The notes under the pieces are model-generated. The model saw nothing but the letters and a program-made list of their open reading frames with translations, had not been told where the DNA came from and ran no database searches. A DNA stretch of 64,000 bases from Toxotes chatareus (Eukaryota; Chordata; Actinopteri; Toxotidae). Both the position numbers and the translations under genes were made by a program. Within the stretch, counting starts at the first letter, position 1; every line of letters starts with the position of its first letter. The stretch lies in the NCBI GenBank assembly GCA_016801885.1, contig CM028903.1:17157035-17221034 (forward strand). The letters run 5' to 3'. Below are positions 51,423 through 64,000 of the stretch, in pieces.

Positions 51423-54400
51423 CTGCAGTGCAAACACATTTGTTCATTTTAATCACCCTCAAAATGAAAATGTTACTCATTTGCCAAAAGCAAGAAGGCA
51501 AAGTTGTCCTTTTAAAGCTTTGTAGACTCATAGCAACAACAAAAATCTAACAAAAAGACACAAGCATGTTTTATAACACGTGTCTTCTTAAGCAATAATT
51601 ATCATGAAGTCAACTGTAATTGGCAAAGAGCTTTTAATTGATAAAAAGCATAAACAAATGTGTTTATGCCTTTTACCAATTGTTTTTAAAATGTACAACA
51701 TTGGCATGAAAATGTTAACTTTAATTGATAACAAGATAATTTAAACAGCAGATAGGTGAGAAGCAGATTACTTTACAGGCGTATGTATTTTTGTTCATTT
51801 GTTAATTTACTCACAATGCATTTTCATACATGTTTTTTATAGCACTCCTGGCAATGTTAATGAGCTGCTGAGGAGGTTGCTGTGTTCTGGAGAAAGATGT
51901 TTTACTGCAACCGTTAACAGGAACAGCTTGTGTTTGACTTGTTTCAGCATTGCTCTGTGAAATGATTTATAGTTTAATAATGCAAGAAAGCAGAGCAATA
52001 TCCAGGAGACCTGGGCATTTTACACAAGTCAAGTGAGATGGTTTTAAAGATATCCCCTAACTATTATCGAAATATGCGTTGCGAGTGTGTTGTGGAGTGC
52101 ATCCCTCCACTGGGGCAAATAAGCAGGAAGAAGAATGTGTTTGACTGAGAAGCTTTATGGGGTATTTCTCATGCTTTTGGAATTCCTCGTCTCTGATGAT
52201 CCGTTTCCTTTTTCCCTCACTCCATCTTTCCAATTATTGGGGATACAGTATGTGGAATGAAATGAGAATGTCTGTTCATAAAAATTGGTAAGAATTTCCA
52301 GAAAAGAATTGCTTTTTCCTCCAGTGGTCCTTAAGCAATTGATCAATGATGAAACCAGTGCATAGGATTGGAGAATTTTACAGCAGAACAAGGTCGGACT
52401 TTTAACAAAGCCTCACTCCAACTTTGTGAAATAAAACTTCATACTTTAGACTCACACACTTGTCATTTCCTTTCCAAAATACTCTATCAGCACCCATCCA
52501 ACTGTTGGGTCAAAGCCAACAAATGCTGGCCAGTAAAATATTGATTTCTTAGTAACAGCTAGCCAATGACTCATGTTCACTTCAGAGATCCCCAAACACT
52601 TCAGTCTTTCACTGTAAAGCTTTTACAGGCTGGTTATATGTTTTAGCGCCCAAAAGGAACATAACAGACTGGGCAGCCTTATAACAGCTTTTATGCCCTT
52701 GAATATGTCTACTGCAAAAACCCATCGTATGCTCAAGTCCAATTACAGATTGTTGCTTCATTGAATCCAGTTGCCTTTAATAGAGCATGAAGTGGGCTCA
52801 TTTTATGCTGGTGGGGTGAGTTACAGCCGATTAAGCCACTCTCTGCATTTCATCCTCCTACGTGTGGGTCTGTACAGTGGGAACACGAAGGGCAGAAGAA
52901 AGCCTAAACTTTAATATTACAGCTGAGGAGAAGATAAACTGAGGAAGGCTAAATAAGTGTCGAGCTAACTAAAAAATGAAAAAAAATGAAAGCTGCACCA
53001 GCGAGTGTTTTTTTTTTCTTTTTGTGGGGAAACTGTTCACACTGGTGATAAAACGTCTCCTTTCTTTGAATTTACTTACAATGTGTCGTACACTGAGCAG
53101 TAGCAAAGCTTCAGTAAAGCACGTTGTAAATGTAATAGGGTTAATAGAAACCTTGTCACAACTAAAAGCTTCCATTATTAATATTAATAACCACTGACTG
53201 AAAAGGAGCTTTCCATGTTTTAATGCTCAGAATAGTGCCTAAAATAGAGGATGCACCGTTATGCGCACAAGGTCACCCAGAGAACCATTTTGCTTCAATT
53301 TTATGTTCATTGATGAGATTTAAAGCAATAATGCCAATGCGGAGCACAAGGATAATGATCATTGCACATTCTGAGTGATATGACCTTGATTTGACTCTAG
53401 TTCACCTAGCGAGTCCTTAAGGTACCTATCCCAGAACTGGAATTTACTCCAACTGCACTTTTGTTTTGCTTATCTTAATTGTAGCAAGGTATAAACCATG
53501 TAAATTTCTGTTAGACAAACAAATGATCTGGCCAATTACCTCATCTGTGCCTCTGGCAAACTAAGAATAATTTTGCTGTGTGAGGACATGGCTCTGTTCC
53601 AGTTTCATCTCTGTGCATTAGCTGGATCCAAAAGGAAAAGTCGTTTGCATTTGTGGTGGATAGTAAATGATAAGAATGTTATAATCTCATTTTCAAAGAA
53701 CGCAAACATCCTGTAATATGTTTTTTTATTCCAACTTATAAGCGCTTTGATCATGCATTTTGTCAATGTGACTGAAATTATACTGGCAGACATGAAGACT
53801 GATCACCTCTGCACATGTGATGTGTACCTATAAAGGGCCATTGATCTTGGATCTCAGCGAATTTCAAAGACACAATGTGTTACCCAAAGCAAACAATGTA
53901 AAATAGGCCCATTAAGGAGTAATGAATCCATCAGGGGCGAATGGATTTGTCTTGAGGCTAGATCAATGGTGTATGTGCGTGTGTGTGTGTGCGCATGTAA
54001 GCATACAGACACTTGAGGCGTGGCCTAGTGATTTATAGCATTCACCTAGAACACGTTTCACAGTGTAACCACCAAGGGACAGAAACAGGTTAGCTGCAGC
54101 GGTGAACAGGTGACCGTTCAGTTCACTCTCATGAGAGGCAAGAGTGACACATGCTTGCTGCTGAAGGTCTACTAATTGTCAGCTTCCCTTCCCAAGAGCC
54201 CATTCTCCTATGAGTGTGTAGCGTACTGTCTACAAACACTTCCCTCTCCGTTTTCACTGTGTGCCCATGAGAATTCACTTATAGCTTTTTTTTTTTTTTC
54301 TGTTGTCACCATCATCATCATATGTAGCAGATACAGTCTGTCATGCATATTCATGGCATTGATTGGTATGTTCTGAGATGCTGTGGGGCTACTTTACTTT

Positions 54401-56446
54401 TCTTTAATTAGGGTGGAAAAGCATGACACAAAAGGGAATGAATGGGAAATTCAGGGACAGATAGGAATCATTGGCTTTTGTGCTGTGATTTCTCGCACTG
54501 AATGGTGAAAGAGTTCTTTCAGTTTAATCACTGCTCCTGTGAATGGAAACAGGTCCCAGGCGGAGCATGCCGTTGCCGACGCAGCTTCTTTCTATGAATA
54601 GCCAAGCAGACCTATATTATTGAAATGCTCCATGCAACATTTGATTCGTTGCACTTTTTATGTATACAGCTGCCACTTTCCTTTCATTGTGTACATCTTG
54701 CATTGGATGTTTCATCATTCGTTTACTGCTGCATGCATTGCTTGTTTATGTAAGCAGGAGTGATAAAAAGGACAGCTGTGGAGCGCTTTATTTTGAAAAA
54801 GTGTCATCCGCCTCAATAGAAGGCACTCAGCCCCTGTCCGTATCATTCTGCTGATTTTAGCAACCTATCTTCGCCAGGCAAGCAGCTATTCCTCCTTATA
54901 GAAAACCCTATGGATTTTTTAAACAGTTTAAGGTAGATCACTTCAACTCTGAATCTTGGTCCTGATTATTTAGCCAGATAAGAACAGAAGGGCAAGGTCG
55001 GGACTACTGCATTTTGTCCAAACCATTCAAAACTGTGTTATTAAAGGCTGATCTGCTGCAATTCCCTTAAGTGTTGTGATCCAACCTTCTCTCTTTTCTC
55101 TGGATTCTTTCCTCTGACTTCACCCATTGTTGAAATGAGATTTCATCTTCATTGTCTTGTCTTCTTAAATTAATATGATACAAGAGAATAAAACAAACTC
55201 CACATCTCAGCTTCACTGACCTTAAATAAAATTATGCTCTCTCTTCCATTCTTTCTCTCTCTCTCATTCTGTCTCTTGCAATCATAAGTACTCTTCCTGT
55301 CTGCCTCCTCTTCCTCCAAAGGAGACTCGAAGACTGCAGGACCATTGTTTACTGCAACCTCTCAGCCTCCCCTGGGCCTGATAAGGACTTGAAGAGGGAA
55401 TAAGATGGCTTTACTGGGGCTCTGTCAGCCACTGAGGTTTAATTACAGACCACATCAGTGACAGGGAAGGCCTCTAAGAGTGTTTGGTAAAGGTCAAAGG
55501 GTAGAAGACCCTCAATCTCTAGTGGAATACATATTTAATCATTCCTGATCATAAGAGACTTCAGTGTTTTTAAAAATGGCCACAGTTGGATACTGTGTCA
55601 TTGTGCCATGATTTGCAATTACTCTAGATTTCTCGATGGTCACAGACTGGAAGTGTGTGAGGCAAATTAGAAAGCTCCAAAATAAAGGCTGTGCCCTCAT
55701 GGAGTAATGCATCCTGCTGTGTACGGAATGCTGTGTACAGATTCGAACGGATCCCTGTTTTGGAAGAATTTAATGATCATTTCAATAAATGATGTGGGCG
55801 TACAATGCTTTTATGGATTTTCTCATTCAGTAGCTCGGTGCTTCAAAAGGTTGTAAATGTTTATTTAGGGGAGTGATGTGTTTCCTTGAAATTCATCAAG
55901 GTCATGAATATACATAAAGCCTCGATTGGTGGAACAACAGGCTACTAAAGGACAGTGCAGTAGTCACTTTTACTCCAAATTAAACAATTAAGGCAATTAC
56001 ACATGAGGTGCAGTGTAATTAGAGGATGCCAGCTACTCTTCAAAAAGCCATTTAGCAGCCTGAAGCACCGGAGAAAGACCAGTGCCACTATTGATTTCAC
56101 ATTTCATTCGGATTTTTGTGCTTCTCTGCCAAACACAAAGTGTAAGGGATTTTGGTCTGCATCTAACACAGAGACAGAAATGAATTTTTGATTCTGTTTG
56201 GTCATGTTGTGTGATACAGTTACTGATGTTTCCTGCAACACTTGTAATGTAATACTTCTTTTGTAGCACACTATTATCTGTCTGTGGAGTGATGTATTTG
56301 GCAGAAGGTAGGATGTTGACATGAAGGGGCTTTGACAAAAAGCAGCCATTTTAATATAACAGTTATATTACTGAGTGTAATTAATAGAGGAAACTGAGGG
56401 TGATGGAGAAATGCACGGAGACAAGAGGATAAATGCTGCTCCTTAC
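51423..56446 (-). other. kirrel3: Intron w1-w2 (5.0 kb)
   Basis: Non-coding AT-rich sequence with T runs near 53010 and 54287-54299 and a short GT tract near 53980. No exon, RNA gene or clear transposon recognised. Confidence 0.75.
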
Positions 56447-56596
56447 CAGAGAGGTCTCTGCCAACTCCCAGCGCCAGGCCGTCTTTGATCCACAGGACAA
56501 CGCCATGGTAACCGGGGATAGTGCACGGTAACGTCACAGGCTGGCCTGCCACCACCACCAGGTCCTGTGGCTGCTGGGAAAACATGGCCTCCACCC
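56447..56596 (-). CDS. kirrel3: kirrel3 exon w1: N-terminal half of Ig1
   Basis: This 150-nt exon encodes mature N-terminal sequence beginning [20 protein letters not shown], then the first Ig1 cysteine (TLPC), the core tryptophan (VLWIKDG) and [10 protein letters not shown]. It starts with two bases completing a codon from an upstream exon beyond 64000 and ends one base into the next codon. A pyrimidine-rich acceptor ending TTCTTAAG precedes it, and the donor is GTAAGG. The GTG at 56594 is not a start, because the exon is entered by splicing and the family has a signal peptide upstream. QQPQD and [15 protein letters not shown] are typical of KIRREL3 Ig1, the domain that mediates trans-homophilic contacts in this family. 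Confidence 0.95.
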
Positions 56597-59500
56597 CTTA
56601 AGAACAAATCAAGAAAAGGGAAAGGTTAGGTCTAACTCATTAAAATCATTTTGTCGGTTTAACATAATCAGGACATGAGGCATAGAAAAGAGTGAGAATA
56701 AGTGGGGTTTTACAAACACCTGCTCTATATGTTTCAAGTGCTGAATGAAGTGAAAATGAACAGAAGTGCACCATATGCCCATTTCCACCAATTTCACTCA
56801 AACCTCTTGTCAAACTCATGTTGAAAGAACCCTAAAGGGTGATATACAAACGTGGCATATTCTTTGACGATTCATGATACGGAGACAAGATACTGTACAC
56901 GCATCAGAGGTGTCAGCGCAGCACCAGGACTGAAGCTCAGGCTAAGAGACAGCCGTCACAGCTCAGCTTGGTTCATTTATGAAGAATGTCACCGTACAGA
57001 TGGGCTGGGCCCGTACACACCACAGCAGATAACACGATCTTGTCTGCCAACACTGCTCTAGTGGCATACATTAACTCGAGCTCACACCCATGTATTCCAA
57101 CTGTGCAACTGCTATTAGCTGCACTCCTCTACTGCGTGTTCAGGCGGAAAGTGGTGTGCAGTGAACTCCATTAGAGGCAGAGGGTGTGTTAATGGGGAGG
57201 GGTATGGTGGAGGAGGAGGAGGTGGGGGTTCGTGGATCAGAGTGGAGGGTACAGAGTGGTACTGATGTGCAGTTAGAAACACTGGCAGGCTGCCTATCAA
57301 CTAAAGCCTTCACACACATATACACACACTGACATGCATTCATACAGACACTCTCAGTCTGATACGAGAGCACGGTTTGTAGCAAAGGTTTAAAAGTGTC
57401 TCTTCCTCTCTCACATTTTACTGAGACAGTTTTCTTCACAGCTGTTTCTTTTTTTCCCCCCAACTTCTAAGTTCATGTCTACTTTTTTCTTGAACAATGT
57501 AACATCTCTCTTTCTACTCGATATGTGTAGCAGCACAAACACAGGCATACAAACAGGAGCATGTATTCCTATTATGCACAACTGGCCTCACACACACATT
57601 TTCTAACCTAATCATATGCTAAAAAAAAAAAGATGATAGAATAACAACATGTAGTGAATTACAATAAGAAGCAGAGCAAAGAAAGCACAGAACGTGAAAG
57701 CACTTTTTTTTTTTTTTTTTATCTCACTACATCTCTGTATCACATTGCAGCCATCTACTACTTTTCTGTGTATGCTTAGTTTTATATTCAAAGGAAATTA
57801 CTTCTCCTATTGCAGACAACGGAATTGATTAACTTTGTTGTATGATTTCCAACCACATCAGAGAAAAGACTGTTGTCATACAGGAAGCTGATTTTAATTT
57901 AGGAAAATGGCATTATAATCTCCTCAAGTCATTTTTCAGCCTTGAACTGAATTCCATGTGATGGATAGCTTGTTAAAGATAAGCAGAAGTTTTCATATTG
58001 ATTTATGCTCTGCATACTTTCTTCCCTGTGTCACACATGCCTACGCACCACACACACTTAGACAGAAATACACAATCCAGTACACTGCCTCATTTTAATA
58101 TACGTCTATTACTAAACCAACATCAGGAAAAAAAATAAAATAATGTGTTGTACCTCAAAGCATATACTGTAATGGGCTTTTCATCATCTTGAGACCCAAC
58201 AGCTTTTCCCTGGCTAACCAGTCCCTTTGTAAATGTGCATGTATATTGTGGCTGATGCTGGTGAGGAGAGACTTTATCTCACCATATGTATTGCCCTTCA
58301 AACCTAGACAGCTTTGTTCAGCCCTGACTGTGCTCCCACGTGAGGAGCTTATCTCGGCTGTACTCTGCTACCCAGTCAGCACGCAGATGAAGCACGCTAA
58401 CATATAGACAGCTACTCAACAGATTTCCTGGCATGTTCTGGAAAAACACTGCAAACGCCAGGGAAGCTTGTATCTGCTCAGTCATGACTGATATTATCAA
58501 ACAGTTCAGCCTGTGCTGTAATTGATTTAACGTTGGAGGGATCTCTCTGTTGGCAACACAGATGCCTGCACACTTCCTACAACCCACCTATATCCGCACT
58601 CCTGTCCTCCTTCTCTGCCCTCATGTGTAATCAAGAAAAAAAAAATGATTGGAGATTATTTTTTTCCAGAGATAAGTTACCTGTCATGCTGCTACACACT
58701 CTCAACTGGGAGATTAGTGCAGTATCAGCTTGATTACAGGATTCAGTTAGGTGAAAAACATCCTTAGCTGTTTTATACATTTGATGTCGTGTCAGCACAG
58801 AGGCAGATTTTAGCACACAATTTTCAGTAGGAGCTCATGCTAATTCTGTGTCACACTTTGTCCTGGAACTGTTGTAAACAAATATTTGACTTCTCAAACA
58901 ACCCCTTCAAAAATATTAATTAACTGTACCCAAGTGAATCACACGTCTCTCACACAAAATACACACACACGTGAGCCATTACTTCACTTGAACTTGAGCT
59001 GCATGATTTAAGAGGGGGGCCACTCCACTGATTCTGCCCATCAAGATCAGTTTACTCGTCACAAGGAAAACTATGCAGTCTTTGAAAACAGTTTTATAAT
59101 GTCTTCTGTGGGTCTGGACTGAGCTCTCCAAAATAACCCAGATGATGTCACCAGTCTTTGGCTTGGAGACTTAAAAAAAAAAAAAAAAAAGCATAAATTT
59201 CAAACTGGTGACAGGAGACATAAGCATTTACCAGACAGGGAAGGAAGGTTTAAAAATGACAATTCTGAGTTGGCTCCAGCATTTTTTGCATCTTAAAACA
59301 TACTAGGGACTAAAAGTTAACTCTGACCTTATGGAACTGCAACGCTTAATCGCTCACCTTTTGATGATAAAGATCAATCATCAATCACAGCTGCTAAAAG
59401 TAACATGGCTGCCACATAATATAGAAAGTATGAGCACAGAGAATAACAACCACCTGCCAATCAGATCTCAGATGAACTCCCCCAGACTGCTCTCAAACAA

Positions 59501-60880
59501 GGGAGTTCTTCTCATGGAACAAGATTCTACCGCTGTATTATAATTGAGCAAGTATTCATTCTTTAGGCACATTTTCTTAAAACTTTGTTCTCTGTTCTCT
59601 AGATTGATGCCCTAGAAGAGCTATTAAAATACACCGGTGACAGAGAGAATCAAAGACTTAACTGACACCAGCTTGTACTTGTCACTTGAGCAGTTAAAAC
59701 GTGACCTCCTTCATTCAATTTAAAGCCTGGCTGAGTCTTCATAGTGACACAGCAGTAGAGAAATGGAGGAGATGTGTTTGAGAGGGATGGGGCTTACATC
59801 AAGGTGGCTCTACACAGAATAAATCTCTGCCACATCTGCCAGATTTATCCTTCACTGGGCATCACAGCGATGGCAAAAAAAAATGTGCCCCTCCCTAATC
59901 TACCTCTTCTTTATTCTCTGCCAGGCATGACACGCAACAGAGTGAAGACAACCCCTGTGCCCTCACTTATTCATGAAAAATATTTTCGGAACTAAAATGC
60001 CCAGTTAAGAATCAAGCACCTCATTTTGCAGACTTTTTCACTGACAGTAATAGGGAGGGAGGAGGTGCGATAGCGCTCAGGGGCCCGCAGAGCCAGAGAT
60101 CTACGTTAATAATACTTCATTAAGCATCCTAATGGGGTTTACTAGAGAGCTTGGTTAAAAAACTAATAAATAATAAAATGAAAAACAGTCTAGACATGCC
60201 TATTTGCTGTGAGACAAATGGGCTTTGACTTCAGGGGTTAGGTTCTGTAAATGTGTGGGCACACAGAACAGAAACAGACACCTTTTGTCTGTCGCTAGAG
60301 ACAACAGACAGCTCTCTGGGCTTTCTCACTCAGCAACAGTGAAACCTGTGCTATGAATAGAACTTCACAAAATAAAGTTAACTACTTAGTTTGTTTTCCT
60401 ATACTGTCTGTGAAGATTAGTGACAACAATAGAAAAATGTTTTACTTCAGCTCTTTGGATTTGCTAAATCAAGCATCCTGCTCAAATCTTTCATAAGAGC
60501 TTATCCGACTATTATCTAACAGCCACCTTTCCTTAAAGACACACTGCAGATTTTGACAAGGCATTCACATACTTCACAATGAAGGTCAGGGTGTTAGATG
60601 GAGAAAATGAGCGTCACCTCTTTTTCTATCTTTATCTGTCCATCTCCATCTCAGTCCAATTATGTTATAGAACACTTATAACTCATATAATTTGCTCAGT
60701 GCTCATCAGAAATTATATTCACATTCAAACTAACACGAAAAACGTGTTTTCTGCATTGCTCTATCCCTAACTTTTATACATTCAGGCATATCTTAGTAAA
60801 TTACAGTGGTGAATCCCCTTGCAAACTTCTCTTACTGGATACACTTGACTATAGTTTAAGAACAACAATTTTTTTTTAAG

Positions 60881-61360
60881 AAACTCATTCTGACAGAAAA
60901 GTGAAAATTACACGAGGCTGCAAACAAACTTTCAAAGAGGGGAGGAACAGAATGAACGACAAGACCTCAAATATTTGCCATAGTTTTTTTTTGTAAGTCA
61001 GCTCTGGGTGGTCCCTGGTATTCACTGCAATAATGGGAATTCAGATGCTGGAATTCAAACTTTTCTAACCTGCTCTCGCCAAGGCTTTAACACAAATGAC
61101 GATATGAAATGATGCTCTATTTCTCAGAGCAGCTAGGCTTTTGTTACATGGATTACTTCATTAATATAAAAATGCAATCCCTTAGACACCGCTGGCACTG
61201 TTACAACAATAGTTACCAATAATGAATATTTTATTAAAGCTCTATCAAGCCCATTAGAGGAGGCATGCATTACCATCAATCTGTCTTCCTCATCAGAATG
61301 TTCAAATCTTTTTTTCCCTGCCTGTCCACTTGTAAAACAAACACTGTATACAGATAATAT
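60881..61360 (+). repeat. Local duplication, copy 1
   Basis: About 480 nt that recurs, diverged, at 63355-64000. Long shared blocks include gtaagtcagctctgggtggt, cctggtattcact, gatgctggaattcaaacttt, cagagcagctaggcttttgt, acttcattaatataaa and ctgtccacttgtaaaacaaa. This copy is uninterrupted. Confidence 0.9.
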
Positions 61361-63354
61361 GCGTTACCCTTACTGGATATGTTTGACTATGATTATGACT
61401 CATGCTGGATTTGATTGAATGTCCTGCATTTAGGAAGGTGAGGCCAGAGATTCTTGATAAAGACTGCCCAGTTGTTTCAAATGGCGGAAAAAAGCAGGTA
61501 GTTAAAGCCTGTGCACAGAGCCATATTCATAATGTGGACCGGCATTTTGCATCGCCTAATGTTGTCATTTCACTTCAGATAATTTGTTTACCATTGGACG
61601 GATGCTGCATTTCCACACACTCCAACACTATTTCCCCCTCAGTGCTAACTGCCCCCAATTTCATCGCTCTTTGCCAATCAGGCCTGGAAATTACCGTTAC
61701 GGACACACATCCAGCCCACTTCAGAGAAATAATCAGCATTCTGTCTGTGCGGCATGTGGCCACACAGCACCAAAGCTTAGCCCAGGATCATTATCAAAAA
61801 CTATTACCCCTCTGTCCTGGCCATTTTATACCAGCAATTTAGAAGCACAGGAGAGCTTCAAAATATGGAGGAGTTGGTAAGTTAACCATATGTGTTGTAG
61901 CTTGGTAGCCAATGACCACGCTTTGTTTGCTACTGGTAGTTTTCAGTGGCATGGAAGTGGAAGCACTGGAGAGGGAAAACAGATGTAAGGGGAAGAGGGA
62001 GAGAGGTTTATTTTTATCTGCTTCTAATCCACTGGTAATGCCACCATAGGTGACAGGTGTTAGACACTCTTGATTAAAGAGTGAATTTAGAAACTAAATC
62101 AAGTTATTCTTTAAGATCCTATTGCAATGACCACCAGGACCTAAGTCAAGTGAATAATATCATCCACTCTCCCTGCAAGGGCCCCTGCTGGCCCATTTGT
62201 TTAAACCACAAAGAGGAGATGCACCCCACAGGAAATAAAGAAGTACATTTTCTAAGCACGTGATCAGACTTGTTTTTCTATCCTTTCCAAGGCTCTGTAA
62301 ATTGTAACCTAACATTTGTAAAAGGACTCCAGTGATGCCTTTAATTCTTTTATTTTAATTCTTTATTTATCTCTCCCAACTGAAATTTGCCTATTGCAAT
62401 CCACACTCTCCCCCACCTTTTCACCAGATCTCCTACTCCTGTGACGTGCCAGTCTTGTCCTTAATCAACAGACAGTCATTAGTCACAAGCCCTCAACTCC
62501 AGCATGCATTCTCTCGTTCTTGCTGTAGGTCTAATGTCCGTGATTTGTGCACTTTATTTTATCTGCACCACAATCATTAATTTGACACTGTCAGTGAAGT
62601 ATGCTGCTATGAGACTCCATTTAGGGGATAGAAACTACAAAAGAGTGACTTCAAACTTGCCTGTGGTTACATTATTCTCATCCATGTTTGTGAAAGCTAG
62701 TTTCAGATTGGTGATAAATGATGATGAAAAGCACTTAGACAGATTTGAAAAAGGAAGCAAGCCCAGTTTCAGAGGTGTTAAACAGCATAACTGCAAATGT
62801 GTGCCAGAAACTTGGCAGGAAAACAGCAAACTAATTACCAGTCATAACCACTGAAAGTCATGCTTCACACAGCTATATTTTATAATCTAAATTATTCATA
62901 ATATAAATTCAGAAGTAAGGGGTCACCACACAAGTCACCCAATAAATCTGATTAGCAGTGATTGATTTAGTGCTTGTAAGGGTTTAATAGGGAGATTAGA
63001 GGATCATTTTCTGATGTTGGGCACTTTGAACTTTAAAAACCATAACCTGGCATATATCACATGTTGATGTCCACAATAAATTGAGATGGATAGCAAATGG
63101 AGCCAGTGCACCACAGACACACAGATGAACACGGTACTACACAGACTATGTCACAGCACTCTAATCTCAGCACTAAGTCTGAGGGCATACAGGCACTAAC
63201 TCTGCAGATGAAAGTGGCTGAAAATTAGCAGCTGAGCTCACCTTACTGAAATAAATCTAAAACTCCATGAGAGATACAGCATGCAGTAACAAAACAAGAA
63301 TTTCTGCACCTGCAGTAAATGCACAAGAGATGTTAGAAGTGCAACATCTTTTTA

Positions 63355-64000
63355 TAAACTCAGGTCATTCTGACAGAAATTGCCTTCAGGGAGTGAAAAT
63401 TACATGAGGCCGTGAACAAACGGCTACTTTCAGAGAGGGAAGGAAAGGCATGAATGACAAGGCCTCAAATATTTGCCACAGTATGTATTGTAAGTCAGCT
63501 CTGGGTGGTCCCTGGTATTCACTTCAATAATGGGTATTCAGATGCTGGAATTCAAACTTTTCTAATCTGCTCTTGCCAAGGTTTTAACACAAACGACGAT
63601 ATGGAATGATGCTTTCTCAGAGCAGCTAGGCTTTTGTCACATGGACTACTTCATTAATATAAAGGCAAGGCAAGGCATTATATATCACCATTCTGACTCA
63701 AGGCATTTCAAAGTGCTTTACAGAAGCAAATACATTAAAAATAAGACATTACGAAGACATTAAAATTGCATTTAAAAGACAAAAAAAAAACCCCAAAACA
63801 AAAAAATGCATCTCTCAGATTCAGCTGGTAACGTTACCATTGGTAACGATAGTTACCAGTAATGAATATTTCATGAAGTTCCATCGAGTCCATTAGAGGA
63901 GGAATGCATTACTATCAATCTGTCTTCCTCATCAGAGTGTTCAAATCATTTATTCCTGCCTGTCCACTTGTAAAACAAACACTGGATGGAGACTGATAAT
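63355..64000 (+). repeat. Local duplication, copy 2 (interrupted, runs off the window)
   Basis: Direct-orientation second copy about 2.5 kb from copy 1. By eye it is highly similar across most blocks, but it is interrupted at 63664-63806 by an unrelated A-rich element. Homology is still continuing at the window end. Confidence 0.9.
63664..63806 (+). mobile_element. Short interspersed element inserted in duplication copy 2
   Basis: The sequence starts ggcaaggcaaggca, contains catttcaaagtgctttacag, and ends in A-rich DNA; it is absent from copy 1. GGCAAGGCAAGGCA followed by a TTCAAAGTGCTTTACA block is familiar from an abundant teleost short repeat, but I cannot name the family with certainty. 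The flanks are A-rich, so the insertion target is ambiguous. Confidence 0.65.

Larger units (their letters stand above)
56597..64000 (-). other. kirrel3: Partial 5' intron upstream of exon w1
   Basis: More than 7.4 kb of intron. No signal-peptide exon or promoter is recognised, so the transcription start lies beyond 64000. Contents include a T18 run (57704-57721), an A18 run (59173-59190), and two diverged copies of one sequence (60881-61360 and 63355-64000). Confidence 0.7.

Noticed and set aside
56274..56594. Open frame beginning at GTG 56594 as a possible kirrel3 start
   Set aside because: An AG acceptor with a pyrimidine tract lies at the exon edge and the family requires an upstream signal peptide, so this is an internal exon that reads through its donor.

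Overview
The window looks like vertebrate genomic DNA, most likely from a teleost fish. It is AT-rich, its exons are small and separated by kilobase-scale introns with GT/AG borders, and it holds microsatellites and repeats of types common in fish. I see no sign of prokaryotic, plasmid or viral organisation.

One gene explains all the coding sequence I can support. It is the central part of kirrel3 (kin of IRRE-like 3, also called Neph2), a neuronal immunoglobulin-superfamily adhesion protein, transcribed on the minus strand. Thirteen coding exons lie between 56596 (5' side) and 1807 (3' side). All splice phases agree, and together they encode 574 continuous codons. In transcript order, exons w1-w2 encode Ig1, w3-w4 Ig2, w5-w6 Ig3, w7-w8 Ig4 and w9-w10 Ig5. 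Exon w11 encodes the transmembrane helix, and w12-w13 the start of the cytoplasmic tail. The first exons (5' UTR, signal peptide) must lie beyond 64000. The last exon or exons (rest of the tail, expected C-terminal PDZ ligand, 3' UTR) must lie before position 1.

Layout: 56597-64000 is the 5' intron and holds a diverged duplication of about 0.5 kb, one copy of which is interrupted by a repeat. The 39.1-51.3 kb intron carries a degraded LINE endonuclease fragment and a good RE1/NRSE-like (REST) motif. Exons w6-w8 sit together within 1.1 kb. The introns in the 3' half contain a teleost-type interspersed repeat and clusters of ATTA/TAAT inverted repeats that may be regulatory.

I found no second protein-coding gene, RNA gene or novel multi-gene system. 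The observations most worth following are the REST-like site, the duplicated intronic element, the palindromic homeodomain-type clusters, and a 20-nt T tract directly against one splice acceptor.
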